DNA of 64,000 bases from Siphonodentalium dalli. Lineage: Eukaryota; Mollusca; Scaphopoda; Gadilida; Siphonodentaliidae. The position numbers and the translations under genes are program-made. Under the pieces are notes generated by a model, which saw nothing but the letters and a program-made list of their open reading frames with translations, made no database searches and was not told the DNA's origin. The DNA lies in NCBI GenBank assembly GCA_032622095.1, contig CP136066.1:143993559-144057558 (forward strand), written 5' to 3'. Shown here piece by piece: positions 24,371-35,553 of the stretch (the first letter of the stretch is position 1; each line of letters opens with the position of its first letter).

Positions 24371-24633
24371 CCTTCTTATGACTGGCGTTTTCTGAAATTT
24401 GACGAAAACGCTGTGCCAATGCATTCTCTTATATATGCAAGTCTCCCATAGTGAGCCTCGCATATATAAGATAATGCATTGGCTTAACAATATTTACCTT
24501 GACCTTGTAAGCCAGTGTATTCTCTTACATATAGTCATATACTAGGCTCCCTCTGAGAAACTCGCATATATAAGAGAATGCACTGGCACAGAATCTTTAA
24601 TGCTACACAAGCAGAGGTTCCGTCATGAAAGGG
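24371..24633. mobile_element. 'CATGA-CCCTTT' MITE, copy 4
   Basis: TTAA on both sides, ends CCTTCTTATGACTGG and CCGTCATGAAAGGG. Its right end lies 30 bases from the acceptor of MPST exon B (24664). Confidence 0.75.
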
Positions 24634-24663
24634 TTAATTTTCAACTTTCTTATTTCTTTACAG

Positions 24664-24859
24664 CGGCCACATACCTGAGTCTTCATACTTCAATCTTCAG
24701 AAATGTTTGCGAAAAACAGAATTTGTTATGCGAGACATCCCCGATATGAATATCTTCGTTGATCATGTTCAGGAGCTTGGTGTGTGTAAAAATACTCATG
24801 TTATAGTCTACGATAGATTCCACTGTATGTCGACGGTCAGAACCTGGTGGATGTTCAGG
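24664..24859 (+). CDS. MPST: MPST/TST-like sulfurtransferase, exon B (rhodanese domain 1 core)
   Basis: Codes for GHIPESSYFNL, a stretch with RDIPDMNIFVDHVQELGV, then THVIVYDR and STVRTWWMFR. These correspond to the family motifs HIPGAAFFD, the helix before the strand 'HVVIYD', and the hallmark WWMFR. The exon is 196 bases: one base completes the codon split at exon A, followed by 65 codons, ending exactly at AGG before donor GTGAGA (phase 0). The acceptor is TTTCTTTACAG. The intron before it is 2.7 kb and carries five or six MITEs. Domain 1 of this family is structural and lacks a catalytic cysteine; no cysteine active loop is seen here. Confidence 0.93.
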
Positions 24860-25092
24860 GTGAGAATATAACAATCTTGAAGTCCCTCAAAACAGTTATA
24901 TCGCGATTAAAGATGTTCTATATCTTCCAGTTGTCCAGGCAACATTTCCATCAACAACAACAAAAAATTCTATGAAACAAGTTTTTAAGATACATTAGCA
25001 TTATTATTCCCAAAACACTTGAAGAAAAAAAGTATTTTAAAAGATTTCCAACAAAAACTTTGTTAATTACAAATTTATTCTGGGTAAACACA

Positions 25093-25263
25093 TCACCACA
25101 TTAAACTGGGGAACTTCAATCTAATCCTATGTCTCCAATAGCAGTTGCGGCCAAAGCAGAATGAGGTTCCCAGAGGATAAATTTGGTATGCGAGATAATG
25201 TCACTAAATTCACCCTGTGTGGAGTCCTCATTCTTCAAATGACAGACACACTATTTGGGCTTG
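25093..25263. mobile_element. hAT-type MITE before exon C
   Basis: GCAGAATGAGGTTCCC and TCACTAAATTCACCC modules, right end GGGCTTG. It ends 33 bases before exon C. Confidence 0.65.
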
Positions 25264-25296
25264 ACCGTGATTCAATCTGTTTTTTTTTCCCTTCAG

Positions 25297-25392
25297 TTTT
25301 TTGGACATGATAATATATCAATACTTAATGGTGGGATGAGAAGATGGGTGCTTGATGGATATGAGACGAGTAACAGAGTCCCCGAAGTCAAG
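25297..25392 (+). CDS. MPST: MPST/TST-like sulfurtransferase, exon C (end of domain 1)
   Basis: Thirty-two codons, phase 0 at both ends. The peptide starts FFGHDNISILNGGMRRW, the family's 'FGHxxVSLLDGGLRHW' segment that ends rhodanese domain 1, and ends VPEVK before donor GTACGT. The acceptor has a strong pyrimidine run (eight or more T, then CCCTTCAG). The intron before it is 437 bases. Most of that intron's 3' half is a hAT-type MITE whose right end lies only 33 bases from the exon. Confidence 0.92.
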
Positions 25393-25890
25393 GTACGTTA
25401 GAATGTCTACACATCTACATCTACTTGATACTTCATTGCCCTCAATGTACTGAGGATTATGTGGAAGCGCTTGAAATTTAAAACTTAAAAGCATATATTT
25501 TTGATAATTTATTAAAATGAGTTGAAACTATTTTGAAAGCGTTCTGCTTGTTTGCAGATGTGAACATATGTTTAGTGAATTCAAATTTGAAATGTCTGTA
25601 TTGTGGCAGGTTAAGAATATGTCATAGGGAAGTTGATTCCAATTTATAATTGTGCGTGGGAATCATGGAATGCCTCAGAATCATGGAATGCCTCAGCTAA
25701 AATCATGCTAGAAATGAACTAGCGCAGCTCCCATCATGAATTGGTTAATGTCATTAACACTCTTATGTGAATATTATTCAACATTGACCAATTAATTAAT
25801 CGAGGCTATATTAGATAAAAATTTCCAGATCATTAGTATATACGCAGTCAACATCAGATGCCAAATAATATACTGTTTATTATTCTACAG

Positions 25891-26032
25891 AGGGGTGATT
25901 TTGAAGCAAAGGTTACCCCATCATTGTTGAGAAGATATGATGACATGGTGGAAAATGTCTGGTCTCATAAAGAGCAGGTATTGGATGCGAGAAATGAGAA
26001 ACAATTTCTCGGAATCCAGAAAATGCCTGAAG
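25891..26032 (+). CDS. MPST: MPST/TST-like sulfurtransferase, exon D (linker and start of domain 2)
   Basis: Starts in phase 0 after TTCTACAG and ends in phase 1 at donor GTTAGT. It codes for FEAKVTPSLLRRYDDM, VENVWSHKEQVLDARN and EKQFLG. This matches the family linker and the first strand of the catalytic domain (human 'YEDIKENLESRRFQVVDSRATGRFRG'). The DAR arginine is kept. The usual GRF that follows is KQF here, so one basic residue near the substrate pocket is replaced by Gln. The substitution is seen directly; any effect on substrate is inferred. Confidence 0.92.
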
Positions 26033-26068
26033 GTTAGTGTGCTGAAGTCATAACAAATTTCTAGCAAT

Positions 26069-26280
26069 CAGTAATGTCCTAAATAATTGACTCCTTAACC
26101 ACAGCAGAATTATGGGTAATTTTTCAGGATTTAGTCGAATTAAGGCTTGTTGCCATTCATCGGAAACCTCTCGATGTGAGCTTTCCGATGAATGGCAACA
26201 AGTCATATTTCCGACTAAATCCTGAAAAATTACCCATAATTCTGCTGTGGTTAAGGAGTCGACTATTTAGGACATTACTG
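26069..26280. mobile_element. Tc1/mariner-like foldback MITE, copy 8
   Basis: Full palindrome in the intron between exons D and E, starting 36 bases after the exon D donor. Confidence 0.85.
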
Positions 26281-26419
26281 TAATATAGCTAGAGTAAGTT
26301 GTTTTCTTTCTAGCTCTCATTTAACTCTTTCAACCTATGACCGATGTGGAATAAATACGTCAAACCTTGCAATATTGATGTTACTTGATCTCAGGCAATG
26401 TTATTTTGTTTTATATGTA

Positions 26420-26640
26420 CAGTAGAACCTCTTCAAACCGGACCCTCTGTAAACCAAATCCGTCTCCATAATGAACGAACTGCTTGGTTCATAATTTAAC
26501 CATGTGCGTTCTCACTAAGCATTACCTCTGTAAATCAGAATCTGTTCATTTTGAACACCGAATGGCATTTCTAAACCGTATGTGAGTGAACACACAAATT
26601 TTCACCTCCGGAAACCGAATGTTCAATTCATGAACATCAG
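26420..26640 (+). repeat. Tigger/pogo-like repeat fragment
   Basis: Starts TACAGTAGAACCTCTTC, the end sequence common to pogo/Tigger MITEs; the right end is unclear. A related end in reverse is at 41320-41394. Confidence 0.45.
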
Positions 26641-26833
26641 TATTGGAAATTTTTTAATACCATGATGTTGATTGATTGATTGGATAGCAAAGGTTTCAAG
26701 TCAGACAATAGCCACAAGGTGCACAACTAGGTTACTGTATAATTGCTGTATGTTTCACACCTTTACAGAATAATAACTTGTCAACAGCTGGAATATTGCT
26801 ATGTCTATAGCAATTTTTTTCTTAATTTTGTGT

Positions 26834-27134
26834 GCCGTATTCTCGCGGGTATAAGCCCACTTTGGGGTATAAGACCATCCCAGTATTTTCACTAGAAGTA
26901 AGTTTTCCGGGGTATAAGACCACCCCCTCCCTAGCCCTAACCATAACCCCTCCAAAACGGGTTTATATACCAGTATTTGAGAAAAATAAAGATGATTTAT
27001 GTCTTGCCATATTTTCGCCAGTCCAGTTGATGACATCCGAAATACTAAATTTTTTCCGGGGTATAAGACCACCCATGCCTTTTCAAGCTATTTATTCCCT
27101 AGGCCCCCTGGTCTTATACCTGCGAGAATACGGT
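26834..27134. mobile_element. MITE with CCGTATTCTCGC inverted ends
   Basis: CCGTATTCTCGCGGGTATAAG at the left and CTTATACCTGCGAGAATACGG at the right, with internal GGGGTATAAGACCA repeats. The 105- and 107-residue frames here only read the repeat. Confidence 0.75.
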
Positions 27135-27252
27135 ATTTATAAACCTATCTCATGATGCCTCCATCAAACTATGTAGACATAATTTGTGGGTTCAACACAT
27201 CAGTGCTAAAAGGATCTCTAGGCTCATTAAAACATTCATTGATATATTACAG

Positions 27253-27351
27253 GCATGCAGAATGGCCATATTAAAGGTGCTAAGAATATCCATTATGATC
27301 TTCTGTTCAATGAAGATTCAACCTTCAAGAGTGAAAAGGATATTAAGAACT
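27253..27351 (+). CDS. MPST: MPST/TST-like sulfurtransferase, exon E (domain 2, GHIKGA segment)
   Basis: Ninety-nine bases: two finish the Gly codon split at exon D, then 32 codons, then one base of the next codon (phase 1) at donor GTTAGT. The peptide includes GHIKGAKNIHYDLLF and FKSEKDIKN, equal to the family 'GHIPGTVNIPFTDFL' and 'EEIRHLF' segments. The exon must be followed by one supplying two bases and then Phe; both downstream copies of the catalytic exon do this, each restoring a Leu codon. The intron after it is 7.0 kb, the longest in the gene. An in-frame stop just beyond the donor rules out read-through. Confidence 0.92.
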
Positions 27352-27638
27352 GTTAGTATTAGTCTGTAACCTATCACTTCACATCACTCGTCTACTCTTA
27401 CACTGCCTAACCGAGTCTCAGTCTCTCAATGCAAATGAAGGCCTCTCACTCACAGCCCTCTCACAGCCCTCTAGATATTAAGCGTCTCAGTGCAAATCTA
27501 CATATGTTATATAGCGGATCTCTAATAAATCACAATTCTATATTAAATTTAACCAAGTGCACTAAAGCTCAGCTTGAATCAAATTTTTTGGATGAGATTC
27601 ATACATTTTGTATAGAATTGCGATGAATTTGAGATTCA

Positions 27639-29521
27639 TTAGCTCAACTTTACTTTGTAAAGTTTGAGCTATTGCCATGGCTTTGTCGTCCGTCGTCCAT
27701 GTGTGTGCGTGTGTACGTAAGGCGTCAACAATGCAGGCTACAGGTCGTACCTTCGGTCGGATCATTATGAAATTTGTCATAGCTGTTGACATCAACATTT
27801 AGACCAGAATGATTAATTTTGGGGTCATTCGGAAAATAAACATGGCCGCCAGTGGACATCTTGGATTTCAAAATTCAATCCATTAGCACGGGCTACAGGC
27901 CGTACTGTTTGTCTGATCATCATGAAATTTGTCATGGATGTTAATATTGACATGTAGATGGGAATGAGTAATTTTGGGGTCATTCGGCTCAAAAACATGG
28001 CCGCCAGCAGCCATCTTGGATTTTACTCTTTGTATGACTAAATTCTTTAGTACGGGCTACAGGTCGTACTTTTAGTCTGATCATCATAAAATTTGTCATG
28101 GCTGTTGAAATTGGAATGTAGATGGGAACGAGTCATTTTGGGGTCATTCGGACGAAAAACATGGCCGCCAGCTGCCATCTTGGATTTCAAAATTTAATCC
28201 ATTAGCACGGGCCACAGGTCGTACTGTTCGTCTGATCATCATGAAATTTGTCATGTGGATGATAATATTGACATGTAGATTGGAACGAGTAATTTTGGGG
28301 TCATTCAGCCCAAAAACATGGCCGCCAGCAGCCATCTTGGATTTTACTCTTTGTATGACTAAATTCTTTAGCACGGGCTACAGGTCGTACTTTTAGTCTG
28401 ATCATCATTCAACATGAAATTTGTCATGGATGTTAATATTGACTTGTAGATGGGAACGAGTAATTTTGGGGTCATTCGGCCAAAAAACATGGCCGCCAGC
28501 AGCCATCTTGGATTTTACTCTTTGTATGACTAAATCCTTTAGCACGGGCTACAGGTTGTACCTTTAGTCTGATCATCATAAAATTTGTCATGGCTGTTGA
28601 AATTGGAATGTAGATGAGAACGTGTCATTTTGGGGTCATTCGGACGAAAAACATGGCCGCCAGCTGCCATCTTGGATTTCAAAATTTAATCCATTAGCAC
28701 GGGCCACAGGTCGTACTGTTCGTCTGATCATCATGAAATTTGTCATGTGGATGATAATATTGACATGTAGATTGGAACGAGTAATTTTGGGGTCATTCAG
28801 CCCAAAAACATGGCCGCCAGCAGCCATCTTGGATTTTACTCTTTGTATGACTAAATTCTTTAGCACGGGCTACAGGTCGTACTTTTAGTCTGATCATCAT
28901 AAAATTTGTCATGAATGTTAATAATGACATGTAGATGGGAACGAGTCATTTTGGGGTCATTCGGCCAAAAAACATTTTCATGGATGTTAACAATGACATG
29001 TAGATGGGATCGAGTAAGTTTGGGGTCAATCGGCCAAAAAACATGGTCGCCAGCAGCCATCTTGTATTTTACTCTTTGTATGACTAATTCCTTTAGCACG
29101 GGCTACAGGTTGTACCTTTAGTCTGATCATCATAAAATTTGTCATGAATGTTAATAATGACATGTAGATGGGAACGAGTCATTTTGGGGTCATTCGGCCA
29201 AAAAACATGGCCGCCAGCAGCCATCTTGGATTTTACTCTTTGTATGACTAAATTCTTTAGCATGGGCTACAGGTCGTACCTTTAGTCTGATCGTCATAAA
29301 ATTTGTCATTGATGTTAACGATGACATGTAGATGGGAACGACTCATTTTGGGGTCATTCGGCCGAAAACATGGCCGCCAGCAGCCATCTTGGATTTAACT
29401 TTTCTCTTCATGTCTATAAACTAGTATTAGAGATTCAACTTTCCACATTCCTAATCGCTCCATTGACTGTAATACATTAAATTATTCCCTTTCCAAGTTG
29501 AGCTACAGTGTCATTGACACT
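27639..29521 (-). mobile_element. Helitron-like non-autonomous element with ~160-base minisatellite (minus strand)
   Basis: Read on the minus strand, it begins at GTGTCAATGACACTGTAGC (about 29521) and ends in a hairpin ACTTTAC-AAA-GTAAAGT followed by TGAGCTAA, with T beyond. Subterminal TAGCTCAACTT and AAGTTGAGCTA are inverted. The core is about ten units of 155-171 bases carrying the CATGGCCGCC motif. A three-unit block repeats at about 492 bases: 28144-28374 and 28636-28866 have the same reading frame product. Helitron ends normally are a hairpin plus CTRR, and HINE-type elements carry such cores. No Rep/helicase is present. It lies in the intron between exons E and F1. Confidence 0.7.
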
Positions 29522-30004
29522 TTCATTTTTATCATCTCATCACATTTTAGCAAGGAAAATACAATCTCTAAATGGCTGGGGTTAAAACAAATGAATATTG
29601 ATTTCCGTATCACAATTAAGGAGGAAGTAAAGACAGTTTCAAGAAAAAATATAGTTCCATTTTTAATGTGTCTTTTTCATGTTGCCAAAATTGTTCAACT
29701 ACACATACCACCCCATGTTTATCTCACAGTCAACACTAAATAATCCAACAAAAATTGAATATCATAATTATATTCTAATTAACTTAATAATAAAGTTCCG
29801 GCATTGACGTCGATATAAATGCACCAAGCCCTTACATCACTGCACGTGGCGATATTACTCATGTGTCTTACTAATAAATATAAGGCCGATTTTAGGGGCT
29901 AATTAAAATCAAGATAATCCCTTATTTCATATTTATATCTATCCAAAGAATTTATGTCTCTTTCCTTGGACCTCAAGTATTTTTTTATATAATTTTTTTT
30001 AAGT

Positions 30005-30330
30005 ATTTTTGCACAGATTTGGGGCCTTACTATGGTCATAAAGCATGAATGTGGTGTCACTGCATGAGGGCTTTCTAACCTTATATGGTGTACTTATTTA
30101 CTTAAATCAGGGAAAAAACCCTATTTTCATATTATGATCATCCCTGTCCCAAAAATTGGTGTTTCGTTCCTGGAGCTTTGGTGTCTCAGTCCTCGAGCTG
30201 TGGTATTTTTATTAAATCAGCATCTCTTGCACAGATCTGTAGTATTTTCATGGACATATAGCACGAATTTGGTGTCACTGAGGGCTTGCTTCCCTCAAAT
30301 GGTGTGCATGTATACTCGAAAATTCAAGAA
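30005..30330 (+). repeat. Two diverged ~220-base direct repeats
   Basis: 'GGTGTCACTG' with 'AGGGCTT' and 'ATGGTGT' recur at about 30052-30093 and 30270-30306. The intervening sequence is not recognised. Confidence 0.4.
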
Positions 30331-30555
30331 AATAAACGTCGCAGAATACAGAAGGTAATGCTATCACGAGTCGCCCCGACTATTAAATACAGAAGATATT
30401 ATAATGCTGTCATGAGTCACCCAGATTAGTACAGAAGGTAATGCTATCGCAAGTCAGCCATTTTGATAAAGAAATTAGGCTAGCTCCCTACCCTCCAAAC
30501 CAATTAAAACAAGAGGCGATATGTCAATAACCTATTTATTCGCCGGAGGTGTTTA

Positions 30556-30696
30556 GTTAAGAAATAACTCTTGTTTTGATTAAGGATATGCAGTTATAAC
30601 TTGAAAAGTTTGAAGATAAACTCAGTAATAGAAAATTTATCTTCAAACTTTTCAGTTATAACTCATAACCTTAATCGAAACAAGGGTCATTTCTTC
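30556..30696. repeat. 140-base foldback
   Basis: Arms with GAAGATAAA / TTTATCTTC at the centre and CTTGTTTTGATTAAGG / CCTTAATCGAAACAAG outside, few mismatches. In the MPST exon E-F1 intron. Confidence 0.75.
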
Positions 30697-30699
30697 TAA

Positions 30700-31680
30700 T
30701 TTAATTCGTCATTTCACAGGAGAACCACCAAAATGTAGAAGTTGGAATTATAGCGAGCGTATGAGATTGAGACTATTTCCGACAAAAAAGACACGTTTAG
30801 TTGAAAGAGACACCTGTCACTCAAAACTGGTGCCCATCGAGTGATTAAATCGCATCGACAATTCAGCGTTTTTGATTGGCTATTCGCAACTTATCACGTG
30901 CCGGCCAGCTGTATAGTTGCATGTTGGATTGATATATTCGACTGCGACGACACAAATCTGTGTTGGTTTTAATTTCAGTTATCACTTCTTTGCTTTGTTT
31001 AATCTTGTTGATTTGTCTGGTTACTTATTCGATGAATATTAGCATCTAGTACGGTTATTGTCAATACAGTCATATCTGAAGGAATTATGATGCAGCACCG
31101 AAATTTCATGTTAAATCGTAGGAAGTATCGAACAGTTTCCAAGCACATATTTTAGGCATGCGGTATAGGTGTGGTCACTCGACGCTGCTATCATTTCTGT
31201 AGCGAGGAATATAATAATGAAGTTTAGGTTATAAAGAAATAACTTTAATAGCTAAATGTGTGACAACCAATGGTTTTACATTATTATGTGGATTGACAGC
31301 TTATGATTAAATTATTTACATATAACCATGAATTGCGCTTAAGTGCAATTGATATTGCGCTTAAGTGCAATTGATTGTGCTTAAACATAAATAATTGCGC
31401 TTAAGCTAAATAATTAAACTGAAGCAGAATTGATTATGAATTGCGAATGTGGCCTCCCATACAATTGGGCACCAAGGGGTATGCCAGCACTTCTTGTTCC
31501 CAAATGTAATCATGTTTTGATTGCTTGACAATAGAGAAGGGATAACATTTGTCAATTATCAGGGTACACTTCTAAAATTGTAGCAACATGTTTTGGGAAT
31601 TTCCTGTTTGATTAAGGATAACTATTTCTTGAAGATTCCCGTTATTCAGGTGTGGGTCATTTCAAAATTGGTACCAGTAG
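30700..31680. other. Unrepeated intron stretch with CCAAT- and E-box-like sites
   Basis: ATTGGCTA (30876) and CACGTG (30896) lie 20 bases apart in a GC-richer island before F1; GCGCTTAAGTGCAATT occurs twice near 31337 and 31354. This could be an internal promoter or nothing. No exon was recognised. Confidence 0.25.
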
Positions 31681-31787
31681 AGGGTGCATCGAAATACCAA
31701 GCTGAACCAAGCGAAACCAAGCTGAGCAAAAACAAAGCAGATAATGACACTTAAAGCATGTTTTGTGGTGTATAATGAAGATACAAG

Positions 31788-33364
31788 AGGTGGCATCAGA
31801 GATGCTGTGTCTCGTTTTCGGTGGCTACCGCCAATTGGTATGCATCAGTATCGGTAGACTAATTAATAGGTAAAATCGAAAAATGACTAATTAAGGGCCA
31901 TAACTCTATCAATTTTTATCGGGCCAGGCTGGTTTTCGAACTCGTCCAAAATATTCTTGGCAAGTACGTCTATTCCAAATTTTAAACAAATCGGAGGACG
32001 TTTGTTGAAGTTATCGCGCTAACGAGCTAAAAATTCATGAAAAATGACTAATTAAGGGCCATAACTCTATCAAATTTTATTGGGCCAGGCTGGTTTTCGA
32101 ACTCGTCCAGGATATTATTTGAAGACACTTATATACCAAATTTTAGTTGAATCGGATGACGTTTGTTGAAGTTATCGCGCTAATGAGCTCAAAATTCGTA
32201 CAAAATGACTACTTAAGGACCATAACTCTATCAAATTTTATCGGACATGGCCGGTTTTCTAACTCGTCCGAGGTATTCTTGGGAGACACCTATATATCAA
32301 AATTTCAATGAAATAGGATGATGTTTGTTAAATTATCGTGCTAACGAGCTGAAAATTTGTGAAAAAATGACTAATTAAGGGCCATAACTCTATCAAATTT
32401 TATCGGACCTGGCCGGTTTTCGAACTCGACCGAGATATTCTTGGGAGACACCTATATACCAAATTTAAATCAAATCGGATAACGTTTGTTGAAGTTATCG
32501 CGCTAACGAGCTGAAAATTTGTGAAAAATGACTAATTAAGGGCCATAACTCTATAAAATTTTATCGGACCAGGCCGGTTTTCGAACTCGTTTGAGATATT
32601 CTTGGGAGACACCTATTTACCAAATTTCAATCAAATCGGATAACGTTTGTTGAAGTTATCGCGCTAACAAGCTGAAAATTAGTGAAAAATGACTAATTAA
32701 GGGCCATAACTCTATCAAATTTTATCGGACCAGGCCGGTTTTCGAACTCATCCGAGATATTCTTGGGAGACACCTATATACCAAATTTCAATCAAATTGG
32801 ATAACGTTTGTTGAAGTTAACGAGCTGAAAATTCGTGAAAAATGACTAATTAAGGGCCATAACTCTATCAAATTTTATCGGACCAGGACGGTTTTCGAAC
32901 TCATCAGAGATATTCTTGGGAGACACCTATATACCAAATTTCAATCAAATCGGATAACGTTTGTTGAAGTTATCGCGCTAACAAGCTGAAAATTCGTGAA
33001 AAATGACTAATTAAGGGCCATAACTCTATCAAATTTTATCGGACCAGGCCGGTTTTCAAACTCGTCCGAGATATTCTTGGGAGACACCTATATCCCAAAT
33101 TTCAATCGAATCAGATAACGTTTGTTGAAGTTGTTGCGCTAACGAGCCTAAAATCAGTGAAAAATGGCCATAACTCTGTAATAAATGTGCGGACGAACCC
33201 GATTTTTTGTTTACGTGCATGGATATGTACTCACACACCAAAAACATTTTTAATCCGTCAATAAACGGTTGAGTTATAAGCAAAACAGGCCGCCCGCCCG
33301 CCCGTCCGCCACCCGCCGTCCCCCATCAAACTATAAGTCGAGTTTTGGAAAAAAACTCGACTAA
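31788..33364 (+). mobile_element. Helitron-like insertion with ~160-base minisatellite
   Basis: About eight units of some 155-165 bases, each with GGCCATAACTCTATCAAATT, TTGGGAGACACCTATATACC and GTTGAAGTTATCGCGC. The 3' end is a hairpin GTCGAGTTTT/AAAACTCGAC followed by CTAA, then T. The other arm of the host foldback gives the empty site (AAG|TAAAAC), showing a clean insertion with no target duplication, as for Helitrons. Confidence 0.7.
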
Positions 33365-33796
33365 TAAAACATACTAAAGCAACAAGATGTTATTTTATTT
33401 GAGTTTTGACGACATAGCGAGCATAAAACAAGAAAACAGGGCGGCGATCGCGGAAACTTCAGCTTGATATTTCGTCATATACAGGTATTTCCTGGTGCAT
33501 CAGCTCATGGTCGAAATAATTTTGGAAATAGTGTCTTTGTCAAATATATGCTATATGATGCTCATCACCAAAAATACAAAGAGACACTGAATTAAACAAG
33601 CAGTTAATTATCACCTAGCTATTGCTGATGCACCAGGCAGTACCTGTAAATGACAAAATACCAAGATGAAGTTTTTGCGATCATCGCGCTGTTTTCTAGT
33701 TTTACGCTCGCCATGTGATAACAACTCAAATAAGATAAAATCATGTTGCATTAGTATGTTTTACTTCTTCGTTGTACACGATAAAACATGCTTTAA

Positions 33797-34158
33797 CCCT
33801 TTCAGTGCCAAGTCCGATTTTTGTATCAACCCATATACCCTGTGCCAATGCATTCTCTTATATATGCGAGTCGACCATAGGTCGCCTCGCATATATAAGA
33901 GAATGCATTGGCCTAACAATTTTTCATCATTTGTTATTATTTTGAATTTGTTTTTACAATTTTAATAATTTTTTCTTATATTCTTTAACAGACTTATTTT
34001 GTAGGTTTAGTGCCAGGGAATCTTATGTTTTTCATGGGCATCACAATTATTACTATGAATACTTGGTGATAGTTTTGAGTTATAACATGCCCCTAAGGTT
34101 TTATCCAGTTTGTTTTTAAATTCGCTATTGCATATATGCTTAAGATACCCAAAAAGGG
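33797..34158. mobile_element. TTAA-flanked MITE, chimeric: 'CAGTGCCAAG' left end, CATGA-type core
   Basis: Left end CCCTTTCAGTGCCAAGTCCG, right end CCCAAAAAGGG, TTAA on each side. The core is the TGCCAATGCATTCTCTTATA foldback module. It interrupts the right arm of the 31685-34230 foldback exactly at its TTAA. Confidence 0.75.
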
Positions 34159-34332
34159 TTAAGTGTCATTTTCTGCCTTATTTTTCCAAAGCTTGGTTTA
34201 GCTGGTTCAGCTTGGTATTTCGATGTTCTGCTAGTAGATAATAGAATTGGTATATATGTGGTACTTTAATCATGTGGCTATATTTTGGATTGAGTGACAT
34301 AAAAAGATAGTAAATGTTACAATTATTTTCAG

Positions 34333-34457
34333 TGTTTAACAATGAAGGCATTCACCTGAATAAGCCCCTGGTGACAGGTTGCTTGACAGGTATCACCGCG
34401 TGTGGACTGGCAGCTGCAGCGCATATCCTCGGGAAGAAGGACGTGTCAGTTTATGTG
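34333..34457 (+). CDS. MPST: MPST/TST-like sulfurtransferase, catalytic exon copy 1 (F1)
   Basis: Codes for 41 complete residues, with acceptor ATTATTTTCAG and donor GTGAGA. The peptide runs FNNEGIHLNKPLVTG, then the active loop CLTGITACG, then LAAAAHILGKKDVSVYV. It aligns with human MPST '[36 protein letters not shown]'. The first Cys of the loop is the persulfide-forming residue in this family. The loop is C-L-T-G-I-T rather than the usual C-G-S/T-G-V-T (MPST) or C-R-K-G-V-T (rhodanese). The exon is 125 bases, starting with two bases of a codon and ending in phase 0, exactly like copy 2, with 26 of 41 residues identical. It is probably an alternative to copy 2 rather than used with it. It appears intact. 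Confidence 0.9.
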
Positions 34458-34599
34458 GTGAGAGTCAGACAGCCACTACTTTAAAGGTTCCCATAGTGTT
34501 CAAATTTTTAAGATTTGGGTTTTGTATATCATCGAAAACTCAGCTTTAATTCACTCATCCACGCAGCAACAAAACCACTGATTCCTGAGATATTCATGA

Positions 34600-34831
34600 A
34601 ATACCCTTTTTTTACTTACTGGACTCTCCTATCAGTTATAAAAGTATACATCAGAATGGTCTATTATTCATCTGGAGGAATGTTCAGGATATATAAGCAG
34701 TCAAGACATTCCTTTTCATTCGCGGGAAATGTTCAGAAAATTAAAGTTCAACAAATGACCTTTGAACTTATTATCTGAACATAACCTAAAGAACTACACA
34801 TAAATGAGTACCTAGTAAAGAAAGTGTTAAT
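34600..34831 (+). repeat. CCCTTT-ended repeat in the F1-F2 intron
   Basis: Starts CCCTTTTTTTACTTACTGG, ends CCTAGTAAAGAAAGTGTTAA. Matches 790-1012 and part of 23392-23465 (TATCAGTTATAA, GAATGGTCTATTATTCATC). Confidence 0.5.
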
Positions 34832-35158
34832 TGTTCCTTGAATTTCACAACCTGATAATAAATTTAAGCATCTTGGGAAAATTTTAATTTTGGAGTAGTG
34901 AAAGGACATTGATTTTTATGAAGCAGAACAATAAAAATACTGTGTTCTCAGCCACCTCCCTCATCAACTATATAGGGCCTCACCAAATTTTTTTATTTGC
35001 AAATTTATCAATAATTGTATGAGAGTTCATGGGAGTGGGAATACGATTTATATTTTGGCGTAAAACAGTGATGAAATTATAATAAAGGTATTTATTTTTA
35101 TTTGCCTATTGATCATTAAAAATATTTGAACACTATGTGTGCCTTTAAATATAAAATT

Positions 35159-35553
35159 CAAGCCTGAGTTTAGTGTGCTATCATCACCAAATTCACCCTC
35201 TGGGGACCTCATTCTGCATGGCCTCATGGGACACATAGACTCAGATTGAAGTTCCCAAATGGTGATTATTGTGATGTACACAATTGGGAACCTCGATTAT
35301 GCAATGTGTCGTCTGCCAATTCGGGGATATAGAGAAAATAAACTAAAAAAGAAATATAATCTATGTGAAGAAGTTTCTATAGAAATTTTATAATAAAGAA
35401 ACTTTCCAGAGAGAAGATGAGGCCTAAGCAGTATGAGGTCCCCAGAGGGTGAATTTAGTGATTCTAGCCGCTATGCGGGATAGGCTAGCTTCACTAATTT
35501 CACCCTCTTGGGACCTCATTCTGCAAATGACTGGCTAACTAAACTCAGGCTTG
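35159..35553. mobile_element. hAT-type MITE between the two catalytic exons
   Basis: CAAGCCTGAG and CTCAGGCTTG ends. Flanked by a perfect 8-base duplication, ATAAAATT (35151-35158 and 35554-35561). Its right end is 120 bases before exon F2. Confidence 0.9.

Larger units (their letters stand above)
31685..34230. mobile_element. 2.5-kb foldback with long inverted arms, split by two nested elements
   Basis: Left arm starts CATCGAAATACCAAGCTGAACC (31687 on); the right arm ends with its complement at about 34227. Arms continue inward with TGACACTTA, AAAGCATGTTTT, AACATACTAA and TCAGCTTGATATTTCGTCAT to a centre near 33550. The left arm is split by 31788-33364, the right arm by 33797-34158. Its right end lies about 100 bases before catalytic exon F1. 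Confidence 0.75.
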
